Source: Rudanella lutea DSM 19387 (lineage in GTDB: Bacteria > Bacteroidota > Bacteroidia > Cytophagales > Spirosomataceae). From it: DNA of 64,000 nucleotides. Positions 24,860 through 34,495 of this stretch are shown piece after piece. The stretch covers positions 4,545,694 through 4,609,693 of the forward strand of contig NZ_KB913013.1 of the NCBI RefSeq assembly GCF_000383955.1, written 5' to 3'. The first letter of the stretch is position 1; each line of letters begins with the position of its first letter. The notes beneath the pieces were generated by a model. That model was not told the DNA's origin, made no database searches, and saw only the letters and a program-made list of their open reading frames with translations. Made by a program: the position numbers and the translations under genes.

Positions 24860-27800
24860 TTACGGAGTAACTAATACTCGGGTAAGCGCCTTTCCTGACG
24901 CTGCGTTTAGCATTATCATGTAAATGCCGGGCGGCCAGTTATCTACTGAGATAGACTCTGTTTGTGGGGTTCCGGTACCTTTGCGGTTATCGCTCCAAAC
25001 CGTCAGACCACTCATGGAGACGACGTTTATGGTAGCAGTTTCATGCACTGGTGCCAGCCATTCCAGGTGAGCCTGTGCGGTAACTGGGTTGGGATAAACC
25101 CGTACAGTAAGGCCTGAGCTAAACGGTGTATCGTCTGTGGCTAGTGGTGTTAACACCGTCAGGCGGTACGAATTGCCTACGTCGCCAGTGCCGCAATCGT
25201 TTTTTAACGAGCGTAGGCTGTAGGTGGTACTGGCTGTGGGCTTTTCCCAAACAATAAAGGGATTATTAGACGTGGTTATGGTTTTTCCATTCCACAAAAC
25301 CAGATTGTAAGGAGCGTCGCCGGTGAACCGAATTCGGATAGCTGTGCTGTCATAAAGCGTTACGATAGAATCGCCCGATAGGGTTGCGCGTGCGGGTACA
25401 GATACACGAACTTCTAACCGGCTGAGTGGGCTTTCGCAATCATTCACGACTTGTTTGACGTAAAAGTTGAATACACCTGTCGCGTTTGGCGAAAAACTAA
25501 TTTGATCCCGTGCTGTACCGTTACCATCAGGGGTATTGTACCAGCGAAGACCGCTACCAGAGGCTGCCAGATTTTGAGTTGCGGAGCCAAGACACAACTT
25601 TAGCGGTGACTCCACGGTTGGGGCAACTGGCTGGGGGCGTATCGTAACCTGAATGGTCGATGCCGGACTGAGACAACTACCAATTTGCTGCCGCACTTGA
25701 TAGGTAAGTGTACCGGCCATCGAATTGGGTGGCATAGGTGCTGTGCTACTGGTTCCGGTGATACCCGGCCCGCTCCACTGTAAGCCTACTCCACTTGCCC
25801 GCAGGGGAGTGGATACGCTGTTTTGGCAGATAAACTGATTGGTGACTACATCGGGTGGGTTTGGCTGAGCCAGCACTTGTGCATCGACCTGGGTACGGGG
25901 GCTTTCGCAGCCAGTACTACCGGAAACCTGCGACACGTAGTAGGTCAATGTTCCGACACGACTGGTGTTTGGGCTTGGCGAGTCGGTGGTAAAGGTGCCA
26001 CCTGTGGCCTGCTGATACCAACGTAAGCCAGTCCCGGATGCTGTAAGCGACCGGGGTGAATCGTTCAAACAGTATAAGACTGGGTTGGTAGTGACAGATG
26101 GGCGGTCGGGTGCTTTAATAACCGTCTGCTGAACTCGGGCCCGGCTGCTTTCGCATCCATTAATAATCTGACTCACAAAATACACTTCGACGCCCTCTGT
26201 ACTCGTACGGGGTGTAGGGGCCTGTGTACTTCCGATTCCGCCAGTTTCGTTAGTATACCAGCGAAAATCCTGGCCTGTAACAGCAGCGGATAAGACGGTA
26301 TTCGCTACTTGAGCAAACTGGCATACAGAGGCCGGTGTAGAAACCGTAGGGGCGGCCGGTGGAGCCGTCACAGTAACTACGACTGCGGTTAAATCAGATG
26401 GGCAGCCGTTCTGGTTCTGAGAAACATAAAATGTCTGGTTACCTATGTTCCCAGTGTTTGGAATGGGCGCGTTAGAACCAAGGCTTTGCTGATTTGCGGA
26501 ATACCACTGAAGTCCAACTCCTTGAGCGGTTAATGCGGAGGCACTTCCATTCTGGCAATACGTGACCGGGGTAGATACTATCGGAGCCGATGACTTACTG
26601 TTTGCGATCACACGGACTAGTGCCGTACTACTCGGGCAGCCATTAACGGTTTGTGAAACGCGGTAACTGCTCGACCGGTCGCTTGGCGGTACTGGAGCAG
26701 TACCGCCAAAGGATTGAGCTATATTGTCATCACTAAACCATTGTAGGTTGGAGCCTATAGCAGTGATCGTTGGTGGAGTGCTGCCGATACAGAAGCCATA
26801 ATCGGTTACCGATGGGGGCGATGGCCGGGTAAATACCAGATCGGCCGTGGCGCTAGGGGGTAAGTTGCTGTCTGCTACAATACGTATCTTATAGCCTGTT
26901 CCGGGGGCGTCGTTTGTAGGGGTTACCCCGGTCAATGGGCTACTGGTACCGGAGGCTATTTCACGCGGATTGGCAAAACTTCCGGATGCGTCGGAGAGCT
27001 GAAGTCGGTAGCGTGTACCAGCCGTTATATTGCCACTAACGGTGAAGTTAACGGATAGGGTATTGCCCGGACAGGTATTGGGGTGACTAACGCCGGTGAT
27101 TGCCAGAGATAACCTCGACACACGAATCTGCGAAGAGCCGGTTACGGTACCTGTACCACAATACCCACTAAATGATAAAAGCCGAGCTGTACTAAACAGA
27201 TAATCGCTGGTTGGATAAACGGGTAAGAGTACTGGGTTATTGGTCGTGTTTGTGACCGTTTGAATCCCGTTTCTTAAATCATTGTAGCTGTATGACCACG
27301 GTCCTTGTCCCGAAAACGTTAGCCGAATGCTCGCGGCTTCTCCTTCATTTATATTGGTTGTACCGTCGGAGATGATAGCGGACGGTTGGGATGCTACAAC
27401 AAACAGATTACTTAAGCTGGCATTGGTGGTAGCTGTTGCGTGCAGAATGGCCAGTTTGTAGCGTCCTACCGGGAGCGAGTTTAGGAGTGTGGTGGTGGTA
27501 AGCATCGCTTTAGCTGTACCGGCTGTAGACGTGTAAATTCCCTGATTCGGAATCAGTCGAACAGGATTTATAGCCGAAGTAGCGTTTTCTGAATAGACGC
27601 CAATGGTATAATTCTGCGTTTGTAAGCCATTGTCGGTGGCAGTCCAGGTAAGTTCGATGGAACCACTATAACCTGTACAAATTGTATGCGGGGTAACATT
27701 TGTGATTACAGTGTTGATAGTGCCCAGTGAGGGTTGCACCTGAAAGGCGGCACTCGAGGTGCCAGTAATTGTGGTTGGTAAGCCCGTTGATGATACCCGT

Positions 27801-28417
27801 ACCCGGTATGTACCAGCAGCAAGATTGGTAGGTAAAGAGGCCGGAATGGAACGCAGATCGCCTGAACTATAGGTAGCCGGTTCCCGACTGGTGTAGGCCG
27901 GGTTTGCGCTTAGGTTTTGGATAAAGTTACCATTGGCGTCAAGCAGCTGAACCTGAAAGCCAAGCCCTACTGGAAAGGTCCCTACGCCCGTACTGAAAAA
28001 GACGGGGAGTGTAGAGCCCGGTGATGCTGACCCGGTAACAGAAAGTTGTGTGGTTATGGGAAGTGTCCGAACCGTGATATTGACGGAGCCAGTTACTGTA
28101 CCCGAAAAGTTCAGAATTTTGGTTCGGTCTATGACCGTGCTACTGGTTGGCCGGATATTAAAATAGCCGGTTCCAGAAACGGTTTTCGTAATATTCTCTC
28201 CTGGTGAAAAAATCTGAAACGACCGATTACCACTTCCTCCGAACAAGGCGTAAATGGCTACATCTCCAACCTGGTTACCCACCTGAAAAACATTGCCTGT
28301 AGACCACGTCTCGGGTGGGGTATCCGGGGGGCCATACAAAATAGATAAGGAGAGAGGTTGAGCTCGCAGAAAGGAACAGATCAGGAGTAGCCCGAAAAGA
28401 AGTAGGATACGTCTCAT
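24860..28417 (-). CDS. Type IX-secreted multi-domain Ig-like surface protein
   Basis: An 1185-residue exported protein. The signal peptide (1-19) is followed by beta-rich domains, then by six repeats of about 75-80 residues (roughly 540-1010), each starting Y/I-C-x-N/G and containing ASGxGLQWY, typical of the Ig_7-like modules of Cytophaga-type adhesins. The C-terminal ~80 residues (from VRVYPNPVTAQAHLEW) are a type A sorting domain of the type IX secretion system, so the protein crosses the outer membrane and is anchored or released at the surface. It is the last gene of a six-gene operon of exported proteins. Probable adhesin or matrix protein; the ligand is unknown. Confidence 0.88.
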   Translation of the reverse strand: MRRILLLFGLLLICSFLRAQPLSLSILYGPPDTPPETWSTGNVFQVGNQVGDVAIYALFGGSGNRSFQIFSPGENITKTVSGTGYFNIRPTSSTVIDRTKILNFSGTVTGSVNITVRTLPITTQLSVTGSASPGSTLPVFFSTGVGTFPVGLGFQVQLLDANGNFIQNLSANPAYTSREPATYSSGDLRSIPASLPTNLAAGTYRVRVSSTGLPTTITGTSSAAFQVQPSLGTINTVITNVTPHTICTGYSGSIELTWTATDNGLQTQNYTIGVYSENATSAINPVRLIPNQGIYTSTAGTAKAMLTTTTLLNSLPVGRYKLAILHATATTNASLSNLFVVASQPSAIISDGTTNINEGEAASIRLTFSGQGPWSYSYNDLRNGIQTVTNTTNNPVLLPVYPTSDYLFSTARLLSFSGYCGTGTVTGSSQIRVSRLSLAITGVSHPNTCPGNTLSVNFTVSGNITAGTRYRLQLSDASGSFANPREIASGTSSPLTGVTPTNDAPGTGYKIRIVADSNLPPSATADLVFTRPSPPSVTDYGFCIGSTPPTITAIGSNLQWFSDDNIAQSFGGTAPVPPSDRSSSYRVSQTVNGCPSSTALVRVIANSKSSAPIVSTPVTYCQNGSASALTAQGVGLQWYSANQQSLGSNAPIPNTGNIGNQTFYVSQNQNGCPSDLTAVVVTVTAPPAAPTVSTPASVCQFAQVANTVLSAAVTGQDFRWYTNETGGIGSTQAPTPRTSTEGVEVYFVSQIINGCESSRARVQQTVIKAPDRPSVTTNPVLYCLNDSPRSLTASGTGLRWYQQATGGTFTTDSPSPNTSRVGTLTYYVSQVSGSTGCESPRTQVDAQVLAQPNPPDVVTNQFICQNSVSTPLRASGVGLQWSGPGITGTSSTAPMPPNSMAGTLTYQVRQQIGSCLSPASTIQVTIRPQPVAPTVESPLKLCLGSATQNLAASGSGLRWYNTPDGNGTARDQISFSPNATGVFNFYVKQVVNDCESPLSRLEVRVSVPARATLSGDSIVTLYDSTAIRIRFTGDAPYNLVLWNGKTITTSNNPFIVWEKPTASTTYSLRSLKNDCGTGDVGNSYRLTVLTPLATDDTPFSSGLTVRVYPNPVTAQAHLEWLAPVHETATINVVSMSGLTVWSDNRKGTGTPQTESISVDNWPPGIYMIMLNAASGKALTRVLVTP

Positions 28418-28463
28418 GAATCGAGTTGGGAGAAATAGTGTGAAAATCAGTCGAAAGCGGGAG

Positions 28464-29447
28464 TTACTTACTCGCCTGCTGCTTCCGAAGTTTGTGTGCT
28501 TTGAGGAGTTTACTAATACCTGTTGCCAGTAGGCCTACACCAGTAGTCCCTGCACCATACGCGGCATAACTACTGGAGCCAGAAAAAGAGGTAAAGCTCA
28601 AGGGGGTTAGACGGCTGCCCGTGGGCTGTCGCGATAGATCACGCCATTGATCGTATTCGGCATTTAGCACATCTACTTTTCCTGTGTATGTTTTATAGTC
28701 TGCCTGAAGCTGGGAGTGAATCAAATACCCACCCGCTAAGCTAGCTACCCCCCCGGCTATCAGAAGCCATCCCTGTCGTTGGTAGCGGGCAATTGGCGGT
28801 TTGGCTGGGGGTGGATCTGAAACCGTTGTAGGTTGTGTTACCGGGGTATGAGGTTGTGGGGATTGGGGAGCAGATGGGGCAAACGCGAGCCTTGTGATCA
28901 TCACAGACCAGCCTTTGCCGACCCGCTCAGCCCGAAATTCGGCTACTCGCCGGTTTGGTTGATAGGGCTTTGTTATCTGGTTATGCTGGCTTTTGAACGT
29001 GGATAAGAAATAAACCTGCAGATAAGGAACCGCTCCATTCTGAACGTTACGGGGAATCACCTCTGTAAAGTCAATACTGAATCCCTCGGTTTTAGTGTAA
29101 AAGAGATCCAGATTGCGTAGATATTTTTCAATAGGCACATCGACGGGTTTACCCGCACCGGTGTTTTCAGGATTAATATCATCCTCAACAATCACCCCGT
29201 CATTCAGAAAAATCTGATTGGCATTCGGGAGAAAACTATTCTTTATGACGGCGTCGCGTTCAAATTCCGACACGTCATTAAAGCTGATGGTATTGAGCAA
29301 AGCCCGTAGGTTCTCAATTTGCTTGCGGGCAATATTCCTTATTTCTGCCTGATCGCTCTTAGAGAGATTAGGGGTAGTCTTTGTCTTGGTTTGAGCAAGA
29401 CTCGCCCCAGATGTTAGTAGTAGTAGGAAAAGTAAACGTTTTCTCAT
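28464..29447 (-). CDS. Exported protein with NTF2-like-looking domain and one membrane helix
   Basis: A 327-residue protein from the ATG at 29447, which overlaps the stop of the preceding gene as ATGA; the TTG two codons earlier is less likely. It has a signal peptide, an N-terminal helical/beta domain (about 30-185; NTISFNDVSEFERDAVIKNSF then IEKYLRNLDLFYTK), a proline/threonine-rich linker (about 190-220), a transmembrane helix near 225-245 (WLLIAGGVASLAGGYLI) and a glycine-rich end. The N-terminal domain resembles the C-terminal domain of the 422-residue protein at 31760-33028 in the same operon. I do not recognise a named family. Confidence 0.8.
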   Translation of the reverse strand: MRKRLLFLLLLTSGASLAQTKTKTTPNLSKSDQAEIRNIARKQIENLRALLNTISFNDVSEFERDAVIKNSFLPNANQIFLNDGVIVEDDINPENTGAGKPVDVPIEKYLRNLDLFYTKTEGFSIDFTEVIPRNVQNGAVPYLQVYFLSTFKSQHNQITKPYQPNRRVAEFRAERVGKGWSVMITRLAFAPSAPQSPQPHTPVTQPTTVSDPPPAKPPIARYQRQGWLLIAGGVASLAGGYLIHSQLQADYKTYTGKVDVLNAEYDQWRDLSRQPTGSRLTPLSFTSFSGSSSYAAYGAGTTGVGLLATGISKLLKAHKLRKQQASK

Positions 29448-30382
29448 GGGCAATTGGTGTAGTAAAAGCGGGCACGGCTTCCATCGGACCGGGCATACCC
29501 TGTTGGATAATTTTGCGAATTGTATGCGTAGCTGTATTGTAGAGTTGAACTTTCAATCAAGAACCCAGATCGAAATCGCCGGATTGTTTCCGTCTGTATA
29601 TTGCTTTGTGCACGGCCGTTTCCTGTGAGATCATTTTCAGGAAATCCCTTAAAGCGCAGCTCACCGGTACGTACAGGTATGCGGTTGTCGTAGGTGATGG
29701 TGCGTTCAACTCGCTCACCTGTACCACCATAACTTATAATTTGATTTGTGAGTTGGCCCTGTGCATCGTAGGTGTATTGGGTAGTATCTTTACCATTAAC
29801 CGTGCGCCTGATTAGGCCGTTGGCGAGGTCTATAAGTTGGTATCTAGGCTGCTGAATTCGCGTTGGACGTCCGTCAGGGCCTACCGATACTTCTGTTAGC
29901 AGAGTACCCGAAGCTGCTACTTCTCTATATTGGCTTAATTGAGTACCTGTATATTGATAGGTGGTTGTCCAGGGCGAATCGCTCGCTACGGTTCCGCTGA
30001 TTCGACGGATGGACTGAATCTGCTTCGGAGTACCCTGGTATTCATACACGAAGGCCCCTTCCATAATTGATGGTAGGCTATTGGTATAGGTAGTGATCCG
30101 GTCTGTACGACTGTTGAGGTAATGATCAGGGCCAAAGCCAAAAAACTGGCTTATCTGCCGGGTAACGCGTCCTCTCTCTTTGCGGGTAGCTGTCGTTTTG
30201 GTAAGATGGCCAAACGAATCATATTCATAAGCCGTTGAATCGGAGTAACCCTCGTAAGTATACGTGGCCAGACCCAGACGGCAGCCTGCTGGAATAAGCG
30301 AATTGGGTAAATCTGGAGTCTGACTGCAACTAGCTCCCCCCAACAAAACAAGCAAAAGAATGTTACGAATAAATTGTCTCAT
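29444..30382 (-). CDS. Lipoprotein with YD-like repeats
   Basis: A 312-residue lipoprotein (signal peptide ending GGASC, Cys19). The mature part is made of short beta units of the YEYDSFGHLTKT, YTYDAQGQLTNQ and TYDNRIPVR kind, resembling YD/RHS-type strands without the RHS core or a toxin tip. Similar isolated YD-like lipoproteins are common in Bacteroidota and uncharacterised. Both ends overlap neighbours by four bases (ATGA), so the gene is firmly part of the operon. Confidence 0.78.
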   Translation of the reverse strand: MRQFIRNILLLVLLGGASCSQTPDLPNSLIPAGCRLGLATYTYEGYSDSTAYEYDSFGHLTKTTATRKERGRVTRQISQFFGFGPDHYLNSRTDRITTYTNSLPSIMEGAFVYEYQGTPKQIQSIRRISGTVASDSPWTTTYQYTGTQLSQYREVAASGTLLTEVSVGPDGRPTRIQQPRYQLIDLANGLIRRTVNGKDTTQYTYDAQGQLTNQIISYGGTGERVERTITYDNRIPVRTGELRFKGFPENDLTGNGRAQSNIQTETIRRFRSGFLIESSTLQYSYAYNSQNYPTGYARSDGSRARFYYTNCP

Positions 30383-31740
30383 TGATCAATCTCAAGTTTT
30401 AGAAAGACTCGTCGGTTTTTAGCTTTATTTTCTTCCGAATCACGCGGGGAAACCGGGTATCGGCTGCCCTGACCGCTCCAGGCCATTTTTTTTTCGGGCA
30501 CACCCTGCCATAGCAGGAAGTTGCTAATCATTCGGGCCCTGAGTTCAGACAGATATCGGTTGATTTGCTCATCGCCCTCAGGGTCGGTGTGGCCGATGAT
30601 TTTAAGGCGATATTCGGGATGAGCTTGCATAAATACCCCTACCTGTCGCAGCAGATCGCGGTCGTCCTCATCAAGAAGGTAACTGCCCTGCTCGAAGTAG
30701 ATCAGGGGTAGTTCGTCGGGCAAGCGATATACACGTTTCGGCGATACCGTCAGGGGAGGGCGCGCCGTTGAGGTAGCTGCACCGGCCGAAATATTTGGGG
30801 GAGGGGCTATAGTCGGCAGCGCAATCACGTTAAGACCGGTTCGAATCGTAAGTGGCTGGCTGTAGCGGGCAACGCCGGTCGTGTGTTTCGCGGTTAGCTT
30901 GTACTGCCCCGGCTGAATCATGTAGGTGCACAGTTGATTGTCAATACCGGGAACACGCTGCAGAGGTATGGTTGCATTTCCTCCAAGGGCCTGTAGCTCT
31001 CCGTTTACCTTGAGCTGACTCTGAGGAATTTGAATGACCACTATTGTCAGTTCTCGAAGGAGTTGTATGGTATGTGTACGTTGCTGACCATCAAGGTGTT
31101 CAATGGCAATGTTGCCCTGATAAGGCTGATAGCCTGGTTGCTGAATCTCCAGGGCCACGATATCCTGTTTTGGGAACGTTGCGCTAAATTGGCCCTTGCT
31201 ATTGGTGTTAAAGCAACGTTTTGCCTGGTCGTTCGTTGAAAATAAGCAGGCTTTAACTTCTAAAGGAGAGCTAGTAAGGGCATCGGTTACGTTAAAAAGT
31301 CCACGCTGCGGTTTGCCTGATTTTTGGTTATCCTGCTGCTCATAGTGCCGCTGCGCCGATTGTTGGTATACCTGATCGACTCCAAGCTTATCCACCGGGA
31401 TGAGCGGGATAAGAATTCCTACAACGACAGGTAATCGATTTGTTGAGAGGCCTGCCAATGAAAGCTGTTGGGGGTGATAACCGGCACGCTCAATAATCAA
31501 TACGGTTGCCCGACAGTCAAGGCCAATTTGGAACTGCCCTGAGCCTTCGGCCGATTGTCCCAGCGAAAGGCGCCCCGAAGGGAGCTTTACTGATAGGTTG
31601 GCATGTAGAGGTTGCTTGGTTTTGTAATCCAGTACCACCCCCGATACCTGAAGGCAGTTATCTGCCCGGCTGTAGCCCGCACTAATTGATGAAACCCACC
31701 ATAGGTTGAGTATTATCCACCTGATCGCTCGCACGTCCAC
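30379..31740 (-). CDS. OmpA-family protein with carboxypeptidase-regulatory-like repeats
   Basis: A 453-residue exported protein. The start is taken as GTG at 31740, 19 bp after the upstream stop; there is no ATG nearby. After the signal peptide come beta-sandwich modules of the carboxypeptidase-regulatory type (SGVVLDYKTKQPLHANLSVK near 33-53, then FNVTDALTSSPLEVKACLF). The C-terminal domain (about 340-453) is OmpA-like, with FEQGSYLLDEDDRDLL, IIGHTDPEGDE and the ending NRRVFLKLEI, and should bind peptidoglycan. It probably fixes the complex encoded by this operon to the cell wall. Its stop overlaps the next gene by four bases. Confidence 0.86.
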   Translation of the reverse strand: MDVRAIRWIILNLWWVSSISAGYSRADNCLQVSGVVLDYKTKQPLHANLSVKLPSGRLSLGQSAEGSGQFQIGLDCRATVLIIERAGYHPQQLSLAGLSTNRLPVVVGILIPLIPVDKLGVDQVYQQSAQRHYEQQDNQKSGKPQRGLFNVTDALTSSPLEVKACLFSTNDQAKRCFNTNSKGQFSATFPKQDIVALEIQQPGYQPYQGNIAIEHLDGQQRTHTIQLLRELTIVVIQIPQSQLKVNGELQALGGNATIPLQRVPGIDNQLCTYMIQPGQYKLTAKHTTGVARYSQPLTIRTGLNVIALPTIAPPPNISAGAATSTARPPLTVSPKRVYRLPDELPLIYFEQGSYLLDEDDRDLLRQVGVFMQAHPEYRLKIIGHTDPEGDEQINRYLSELRARMISNFLLWQGVPEKKMAWSGQGSRYPVSPRDSEENKAKNRRVFLKLEIDQ

Positions 31741-31759
31741 ACCCGTATAGGTTTAGGGC

Positions 31760-33028
31760 TTAATTATTCGCCACGCCGATGTTGCCCAGTAATACCTGCC
31801 AATTAAGCTGCCCTTCCCCGTTCACAGTTTTCTCATACGACTGTAGTTTGACCCGTACGTTTTTCTGCGTGACGTCGCTGTAGAGTACATTACGCCCCCC
31901 CGGTCCACCGTAACCTGTAAACGTTTGCTGAGCTGTGATGATTCCGTAGTAATCGCCACTAGCTGCCTGTGTTAGTTCTCTGATGTACTGAATCTCAGAC
32001 CACTCAATGTTTGTTTGGCTGTAAGGGAGTAATTTTAGTCGTGTCAAATATTCGCGTATTGGATATCGTCGAGATCCCGGCCGGTTCTTTGATGTAACCT
32101 CGATAGTTGCGGTTGGTATAAATAGGCGCACAGCCTGATTGATAGCTTCATCACGTCTATCTGATGAAAAAGACTTGTCGGTTATAATATTTAAATAACT
32201 GGCGAACTCGTCAACCTGCTGTATTGCTTTAGCTCTGTAGGTTCGATACTCGTCAGTACTTAACACACGACTTTGGGCTGAAGGTTGGGCTAAGGCAGTA
32301 TTGGTTGTCTGAGGTGACTGAGTAGCTGATTCAGTAGGAGGGGTTGTGTTCACTACCACAACAACAGCTGGCACATTAGCCGTTTCTGCTGCACCGGGTT
32401 TAGGGGTCGGAATAACTGTTTCGGATGTTCCTGTCGTTGAGACTGGTGCCGTGGGTTCTGTTTTGGCCGTGGTAGTAACCGGTTCAGGAGTACCCCCGGC
32501 TGAAATCTGCTGACGGATCGTTGGTAAGAGTGCTACTACGTCGGTAGGAGCCATGATAAGTTGGTGGCGCCCATCTTTACGTAATACCATCACCAACTCA
32601 TCTTTATTGATGGAAGCGGCAGTGCCTCCTGTAGTTTTATAATTGATAACCTGCTCGCTTTCGTACGAAATAGTTGCTGGAATAACCGTAAATGGGACGG
32701 CTTTCACCAAAAAATCAGACTGCCGATTTGATGTTTTTGCGGTAGAGAATTGCTCGATTTGTTGCCGGGCAGAAGCTGCGTCGGTCGGTAGTGTAGAAAC
32801 TACCAGAAAATCACCAGCGGCATTGAAAGCCATTAGAACGTTGCTTCGCTGAAAGCTGTATGTACTCGGTCCGTTGTCTCGTTTGACACTCAAGACAACT
32901 TTATCTTCGGTAGCATCGGCCAATCGTGCATTGGGTAGCTTATCGCCGTTGGCAAAGTATATTGCTTCCTGCGCAAGGCCTCTCTCACAAACGAAAAATA
33001 GCAGTATAACAGGTAAAAAATGTTTCAT
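31760..33028 (-). CDS. Exported protein with Sm-like N-terminus and paralogous C-terminal domain
   Basis: A 422-residue protein with a signal peptide (1-19). The N-terminal part has two short beta-barrel-like motifs, EAIYFANGDKLPNARL near 21-36 and INYKTTGGTAASINKDELVM near 125-145, similar to the YLKNG..V.G motifs common in Bacteroidota exported proteins. A low-complexity Thr/Pro/Val linker (about 175-255) follows, then a C-terminal domain (about 260-420) with FIPTATIEVTSKNRPGSRRY and IREYLTRLKLL, resembling the N-terminal domain of the 28464-29447 protein. Function unknown. It lies 17 bp after the first gene of the operon. Confidence 0.8.
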   Translation of the reverse strand: MKHFLPVILLFFVCERGLAQEAIYFANGDKLPNARLADATEDKVVLSVKRDNGPSTYSFQRSNVLMAFNAAGDFLVVSTLPTDAASARQQIEQFSTAKTSNRQSDFLVKAVPFTVIPATISYESEQVINYKTTGGTAASINKDELVMVLRKDGRHQLIMAPTDVVALLPTIRQQISAGGTPEPVTTTAKTEPTAPVSTTGTSETVIPTPKPGAAETANVPAVVVVVNTTPPTESATQSPQTTNTALAQPSAQSRVLSTDEYRTYRAKAIQQVDEFASYLNIITDKSFSSDRRDEAINQAVRLFIPTATIEVTSKNRPGSRRYPIREYLTRLKLLPYSQTNIEWSEIQYIRELTQAASGDYYGIITAQQTFTGYGGPGGRNVLYSDVTQKNVRVKLQSYEKTVNGEGQLNWQVLLGNIGVANN

Positions 33029-33044
33029 GGTGCAGAAGTAGAGA

Positions 33045-33851
33045 TTAACGCATGGTTTGAACTAACTGGTGAGTTGCATCGGCCATGAACGACTCCAGAT
33101 CGTTCTGATCAATCGCTTCGTAGGCAGTAATTTTAGCCTTTGTTTCACCGGGACGCACCCACTGAAACGCCCTGAAACCTGTGTTCTTTTTATAATACCC
33201 GCGGCAGGCATCGTCGGTACAAGGGGTGTAGTGAATCTTATAATTACCGACAACCTGATTGGATTTAACCTGAATCAATTTAAACTCAACCGATGCCCCA
33301 CCCAGCGTTCGGTAGTCTTGCCGCATCTTAACACTGCGCTCTGAGTCACCGTCCTGAACGTAACAAACGTTGGTATTATAGCCAACGGGGCGCTCTACAC
33401 TAATGAGTTCGAGAATGAGGTCAGTGTCGGTCTGATTACCAATTTTCTTATAACTCTCGCCGGGCAATACCTGATTGAACAGTGCTCTATCGCGCACACT
33501 AAACCCTTCTTTGAAAAGTTGTTTTTCGATAGCGTTGTAAAGGGCGGTCTCGTCGTACTGCTGTTGAATTTCGGTAAACTTAATAGCTGCTTCGCCCCGC
33601 CGACCCTTTACTACTTTTCCTCGACCAGTACTAACAGGGTTTTGGGATAGTTGGGCATCTGTAACTTTCCCTTGTGTAGTTGGAACGCGTAAAACAATCT
33701 TGGGTGATTTGTTTACCAGCATTAGCTGTGTAAGGGCGTCGGAAGAGTGAAGCTCGGCGGGCTTTTGCGTAAATCGGACGATGGCCTTCTGGCTACAACT
33801 ACAGAAAATGAACGTAACAACCGATAAGGCTGTAGAAAGAAATCGAGGCAT
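33045..33851 (-). CDS. Lipoprotein, first gene of the surface operon, possible CsgG/LpoB-like fold
   Basis: A 268-residue lipoprotein (signal peptide ending FIFCSC). The central part, ALYNAIEKQLFKEGFSVRD followed by RALFNQVL and later TDLILELISV, has the helix-then-VRDR pattern of CsgG/LpoB/TolB-N-type folds that bind or form outer-membrane assemblies. The match is by eye and weak. Four cysteines in the second half (CYVQDG, TPCTDDACRGYY) are unusual for a periplasmic protein and could form disulfides. It is the promoter-proximal gene of the operon 24860-33851; the upstream 367 bp are AT-rich. Confidence 0.7.
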   Translation of the reverse strand: MPRFLSTALSVVTFIFCSCSQKAIVRFTQKPAELHSSDALTQLMLVNKSPKIVLRVPTTQGKVTDAQLSQNPVSTGRGKVVKGRRGEAAIKFTEIQQQYDETALYNAIEKQLFKEGFSVRDRALFNQVLPGESYKKIGNQTDTDLILELISVERPVGYNTNVCYVQDGDSERSVKMRQDYRTLGGASVEFKLIQVKSNQVVGNYKIHYTPCTDDACRGYYKKNTGFRAFQWVRPGETKAKITAYEAIDQNDLESFMADATHQLVQTMR

Positions 33852-34218
33852 AATGGAGGTTGGACTATGGGTGTGAATAGACTACGGTTTCAATACCGTG
33901 GTTACAGGCTACATTACATTCAAACCAGCATCAAATACTAAGTCGAATGGCAGGCTGTATTAATACTATAAGTGAGGATGCTTTGATAGGCATAAGGAAA
34001 TCGATAGGTATGGAAAGTGATCATCTGTAAACGTTACAAATATATGTAACTGATTATTTAAAAGTCACGTCTCATTTAGCAAGCGTAAATTATTTTTTTA
34101 AATCGTCCTTAGTTACAAAAGTCATGTATCTATATAATATTAGTATATATATTGGGCCTGATAGCAAAGCTGGAGACGTATCTTTTCAAGCTATTCTACA
34201 GTATACTGTCAGAGTGCA
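33852..34218. other. AT-rich intergenic region upstream of the surface operon
   Basis: No gene or RNA was recognised here. The stretch is strikingly AT-rich around 34020-34160 (runs such as TATATATATTGG). It contains a small inverted repeat, CTACGGTTTCAATACCGTGG, near 33880-33900. It must hold the operon promoter, but no good TTG-N20-TAnnTTTG match was found. Confidence 0.5.
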
Positions 34219-34480
34219 TTGACAGTTAGTTGAGGTTAGTGATGGTTCTCAATTTGTGAGATGCGTCGCCACACAATTAACGATCAGCAGGGGGAGCGGA
34301 TCGCTCATGTGTTGCAGGTCTTGGGGGCTATGTGAGTCAGCGAGCGTGCAAAGGTGGAGCGGTATTTCAATCAGCTCAAACAGTACCCGTGGGTGGATAC
34401 CCGCTACGAGAAGACAGCCAGCAGTTTTGCTGAATTCATTTACGTAGCGGGTAGCCTAATGTCAGTAACTTAATTGTCAA
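34219..34480 (+). mobile_element. Internally deleted IS5-like element with terminal inverted repeats
   Basis: Between TTGACAGTTA (34219-34228) and TAATTGTCAA (34471-34480), which are inverse with one mismatch, a single reading phase (34261-34473) encodes two transposase pieces. MRRHTINDQQGERIAHVL looks like the N-terminal end. After a TGA at 34333, VERYFNQLKQ followed by RYEKTASSFAEFIYVA is the DDE-transposase C-terminus of the IS5/IS4 type. The catalytic centre is missing, so the element is dead but could be moved by a related active transposase. Confidence 0.72.
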
Positions 34481-34495
34481 CGTACCCTAGATAAC

